A DNA stretch of 40,582 nt, taken from Bradymonadales bacterium. GTDB taxonomy: Bacteria; Myxococcota_A; Bradymonadia; JAFGEP01. This document shows positions 38,754 through 40,582 of this stretch, piece after piece. The notes under the pieces are model-generated. The model was not told where the DNA came from, did not search any database, and worked only from the letters and a program-made list of their open reading frames with translations. The number at the start of each line of letters is the position of its first letter. Position 1 is the first letter of the stretch. Both the position numbers and the translations under genes were made by a program. The DNA is taken from positions 1 to 40,582 of the forward strand of contig JAFGEP010000137.1 of assembly GCA_016931535.1 (NCBI GenBank), given 5' to 3'.

Positions 38754-39061
38754 CGGACGACCCGGGGTCGCCGGGTATCCGATCCGCTCAACATCGTATC
38801 CATCCGCCCCCCCTCCGATCCCTTCGCGGGCGGTCCAACAACTACGGTGCCACATCGAAATCTCCCTTCGCTCGCCGGAGGTAGGTCGCAAGCTGCCCAA
38901 CCATCATCGGATCGGGCCGCCTTCGCCTTTTGCCTCGACCTTGGAGTTGTCGATTGCATCCGGAGGTCGTTGCAGGTACATGAGCGGCTGGCACACCTGG
39001 TCACCTTGCCGCCGGTCGATCGGGAAGGGGGGGTGATCGTCACGGAGAAGGGGGAAAGCCG
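38754..39061. other. 308-bp divergent gap before the WlbA-like gene
   Basis: Between the DUF3006-like lipoprotein (minus) and the dehydrogenase (plus). I saw no convincing gene or RNA. A weak TTGCAT/TACATG pair with a 17-bp spacer lies at about 38954-38982. GGGGGAAAG just before 39062 is the ribosome-binding site of the downstream gene. If the lipoprotein starts further upstream, the gap is shorter. Confidence 0.5.
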
Positions 39062-40003
39062 ATGCAGAACTTCGCCCTGATCGGCCTGGCGGGGTTTATC
39101 GCCCCGCGGCATCTGCGAGCCATCCGGGACACCGGGAACCGTTTGATCGCCGCAGTGGATCCGCACGATTCGGCGGGGGTGATCGACAGCTTCTTTCCGG
39201 AGGCGCGCTTCTTCACCGAGATCGAACGGTTCGATCGCCACCTGGAGAAGCTGCGGCGCCGATCCGAAGATCAGCGGGTCCACTACGTGAGCATCTGCAG
39301 CCCCAACTACCTGCACGATGCCCATGTCCGGCTGGCGTTGCGGGTCCATGCCCACGCCATCTGCGAGAAGCCGCTGGTCATCAGCCCCTGGAACCTGGAC
39401 CAGCTCCAGGAGCTGGAGCAGGAATCCCAAAGGCGGGTGTTCACCGTGCTGCAGCTTCGCATGCATCCCTCCCTGATCGCGCTACGGGAACAGCTGGCAG
39501 GGCAGAGCGGCAGGGGCCGAGCCGAGGTCTGTCTGACGTACATGACCCGACGAGGCCGCTGGTACCATATCTCCTGGAAGGGTTCCCAGGAGAAGTCGGG
39601 CGGACTGGCCATGAACATCGGCATCCACTTCTTCGACCTGTTGATGTGGCTGTTCGGTCCGGTGGAGCACAGCGAGGTCCACCTGAACACCTCGGAGAAA
39701 ATGGCGGGGGCGCTGGAGCTGGAGCGGGCCCGGGTGACCTGGTACCTCTCGGTCGACGGCAACGACCTGCCTGCCGGGTATCTGGAACGGGGCAAATCCG
39801 CCTTCCGCTCCATCACCATCGACGGGCAAGAGGTGGAGTTCTCGGAGGGGTTCACCGACCTGCATACCCGCGTCTACGAGGCCTCCCTGGCCGGGAACGG
39901 CTTCGGGATCGAGGATGCCCGACCTTCGGTCACCCTGGTGCACCAGATCCGAACCGGCCAGGTGGTCACGCCCACTTTGGCCCGGCATCCCCTGCTGACC
40001 TAG
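39062..40003 (+). CDS. wlbA: WlbA/WbpB-type UDP-GlcNAc-uronate 3-dehydrogenase
   Basis: A 313-residue Gfo/Idh/MocA-family NAD-dependent oxidoreductase. The N terminus FALIGLAGFIAPRHLRAIRD and the phrases YVSICSPNYLHDAHVRLALR, AICEKPLVISPWNLD and MNIGIHFFDLLMWLFG closely follow WlbA/WbpB. Those enzymes oxidise UDP-2-acetamido-2-deoxyglucuronate at C3 on the way to diacetamido-mannuronic-acid sugars of O-antigen. EKP holds the catalytic Lys, and GIHFFD the His expected in the active site. GGGGGAAAG precedes the ATG. The usual aminotransferase, acetyltransferase and epimerase partners are not within the sequence to the right edge, where a convergent inositol-phosphate synthase gene lies instead. 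Confidence 0.88.
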   Translation: MQNFALIGLAGFIAPRHLRAIRDTGNRLIAAVDPHDSAGVIDSFFPEARFFTEIERFDRHLEKLRRRSEDQRVHYVSICSPNYLHDAHVRLALRVHAHAICEKPLVISPWNLDQLQELEQESQRRVFTVLQLRMHPSLIALREQLAGQSGRGRAEVCLTYMTRRGRWYHISWKGSQEKSGGLAMNIGIHFFDLLMWLFGPVEHSEVHLNTSEKMAGALELERARVTWYLSVDGNDLPAGYLERGKSAFRSITIDGQEVEFSEGFTDLHTRVYEASLAGNGFGIEDARPSVTLVHQIRTGQVVTPTLARHPLLT

Positions 40004-40020
40004 TTTGGCCGGCCCGAGGC

Positions 40021-40082
40021 TAGAGTCGCCCCCTCCGCCCGCTACGCGGGCACCTCCCCCGGGCTCCGCCTCGGGGGAGGAT
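40021..40082 (-). repeat. Palindromic repeat element (copy B)
   Basis: On the minus strand this is the second copy of the element found in the 3' end of lgt (29421-29480). It is intergenic here. It begins CCTCCCCCGAGGCGGAGCCC and is more regular than copy A: CTCCCCC pairs perfectly with GGGGGAG, and GCCCGC-GTA-GCGGGC forms a second hairpin. It starts 18 bp past the wlbA stop and may also stop convergent transcription. Confidence 0.82.
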
Positions 40083-40142
40083 TGCCCCGCGTGGAGCCTG
40101 GACTTTCACCGAGTCCGTAGAGTGGACGCCGGGACCCGCCGA

Positions 40143-40164
40143 GCGGTTGCCACAGGGCAACCGC
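40143..40164. repeat. Strong hairpin in the convergent gap
   Basis: GCGGTTGCC (40143-40151) and GGCAACCGC (40156-40164) form a perfect 9-bp stem with a 4-nt ACAG loop between two convergent genes. No U-tract follows on either strand, so it is a possible but unproven transcription terminator or part of a dispersed repeat. Confidence 0.6.
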
Positions 40165-40245
40165 CGGGGGGTGGCGGAGTCTCGGAGGCGAGGGGAAAGC
40201 CCAGGCGACACGCTTACGGCAGAACTGCCATCGTGTGGCGGACGG

Positions 40246-40582
40246 TCAATCGTTGTAGTAGTAGTCCCAGCCCAGGTGGGTGATGAGCTCTTCGCCCGCC
40301 ATGTAGCGCAGGGTGTTCTTGAGCTTCTGGAGCTGGATGAACAGGTCGTGCTCGGGGTAGAGCCCGGCCGCTGCCTGGGGGCTCTTGAAGTAGAAGCTCA
40401 GCCACTCCTGGATGCCGTGCATGTCGGCGCGCCGGGCGAGGTCCATGAACAGGGCCAGATCCAGCACGACAGGGGCGGCCAGGATGCTGTCCCGGCAGAG
40501 GAAGTTGATCTTGATCTGCATGGGGTAGCCCAGCCACCCGAACAGGTCGATGTTGTCCCACCCTTCCTTGTTGTCGCCGCGC
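40246..40582 (-). CDS. myo-Inositol-1-phosphate synthase, C-terminal part
   Basis: The last 111 codons of a gene that continues beyond the right edge. It converts glucose-6-phosphate to inositol-3-phosphate using NAD, for inositol lipids or solutes. The phrases NKEGWDNIDLFGWLGYPMQI, FLCRDSILAAPVVLDLALFM, GIQEWLSFYFKSP, GLYPEHDLFIQLQKLKNTLR and GEELITHLG match the conserved C-terminal half of the Ino1 family. The frame is open to the window end, so the internal Met at 40521 is not the start. The gene is convergent with wlbA. Confidence 0.9.
   Translation of the reverse strand, partial: RGDNKEGWDNIDLFGWLGYPMQIKINFLCRDSILAAPVVLDLALFMDLARRADMHGIQEWLSFYFKSPQAAAGLYPEHDLFIQLQKLKNTLRYMAGEELITHLGWDYYYND

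Overview
The window looks like chromosomal core sequence from a GC-rich, Gram-negative bacterium of the former Deltaproteobacteria (Myxococcota- or Bradymonadota-like). This is an inference from content. The evidence is secreted lipoproteins with repeated D-N-D-G-D-G metal-binding motifs, a Dickkopf-like cysteine-rich lipoprotein, a Ser/Thr kinase with a PEGA domain, the GAAWG form of LspA, a glyQ-glyS-ppdK cluster, and HydG, which points to an anaerobic or facultative lifestyle. No rRNA, tRNA, CRISPR array, prophage or intact transposon was recognised. High GC produces very long antisense open frames that were treated as shadows.

Left part (1-5.3 kb): a short tandem repeat, an isochorismatase-family hydrolase, a lipoprotein with an HExxH metallopeptidase motif, dksA with a clear intrinsic terminator, and a surface protein made of three carboxypeptidase-regulatory-like domains. 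The surface protein gene is divergent from a two-PDZ HtrA protease gene. A minus-strand cluster polA-galU-(secreted protein)-priA spans 12.4-5.5 kb and combines DNA repair and replication restart with UDP-glucose synthesis. A cytoplasmic two-GAF histidine kinase is divergent from polA and convergent with hydG, which has no hydE or hydF in view.

Middle (16-26 kb): a translationally coupled pair of cell-envelope proteins (a beta-propeller lipoprotein and a 904-residue protein with four Asp-rich metal-binding motifs), then ppdK, glyS and glyQ in one minus-strand run. Divergent from glyQ, a plus-strand operon encodes a 63-cysteine lipoprotein followed by the lipoprotein-processing enzymes LspA and Lgt. 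LspA has an unusually long periplasmic segment. The 3' end of lgt is built from a palindromic repeat that occurs again at about 40.05 kb, and a second kind of nested palindromic element follows lgt.

Right part (29.9-40.6 kb): a large Ser/Thr kinase with repetitive tails is divergent from def-fmt-rsmB. Convergent with that is a minus-strand run of a helical-repeat protein, a small coiled-coil protein and rpe. Further on are a small DUF3006-like lipoprotein, a WlbA/WbpB-type sugar-nucleotide dehydrogenase, and the C-terminal end of a myo-inositol-1-phosphate synthase cut by the window edge. No complete new defence or mobile system is visible. The most unusual signals are the envelope proteins, the LspA insertion, the four-unit helical protein, the orphan hydG and the palindromic repeats.
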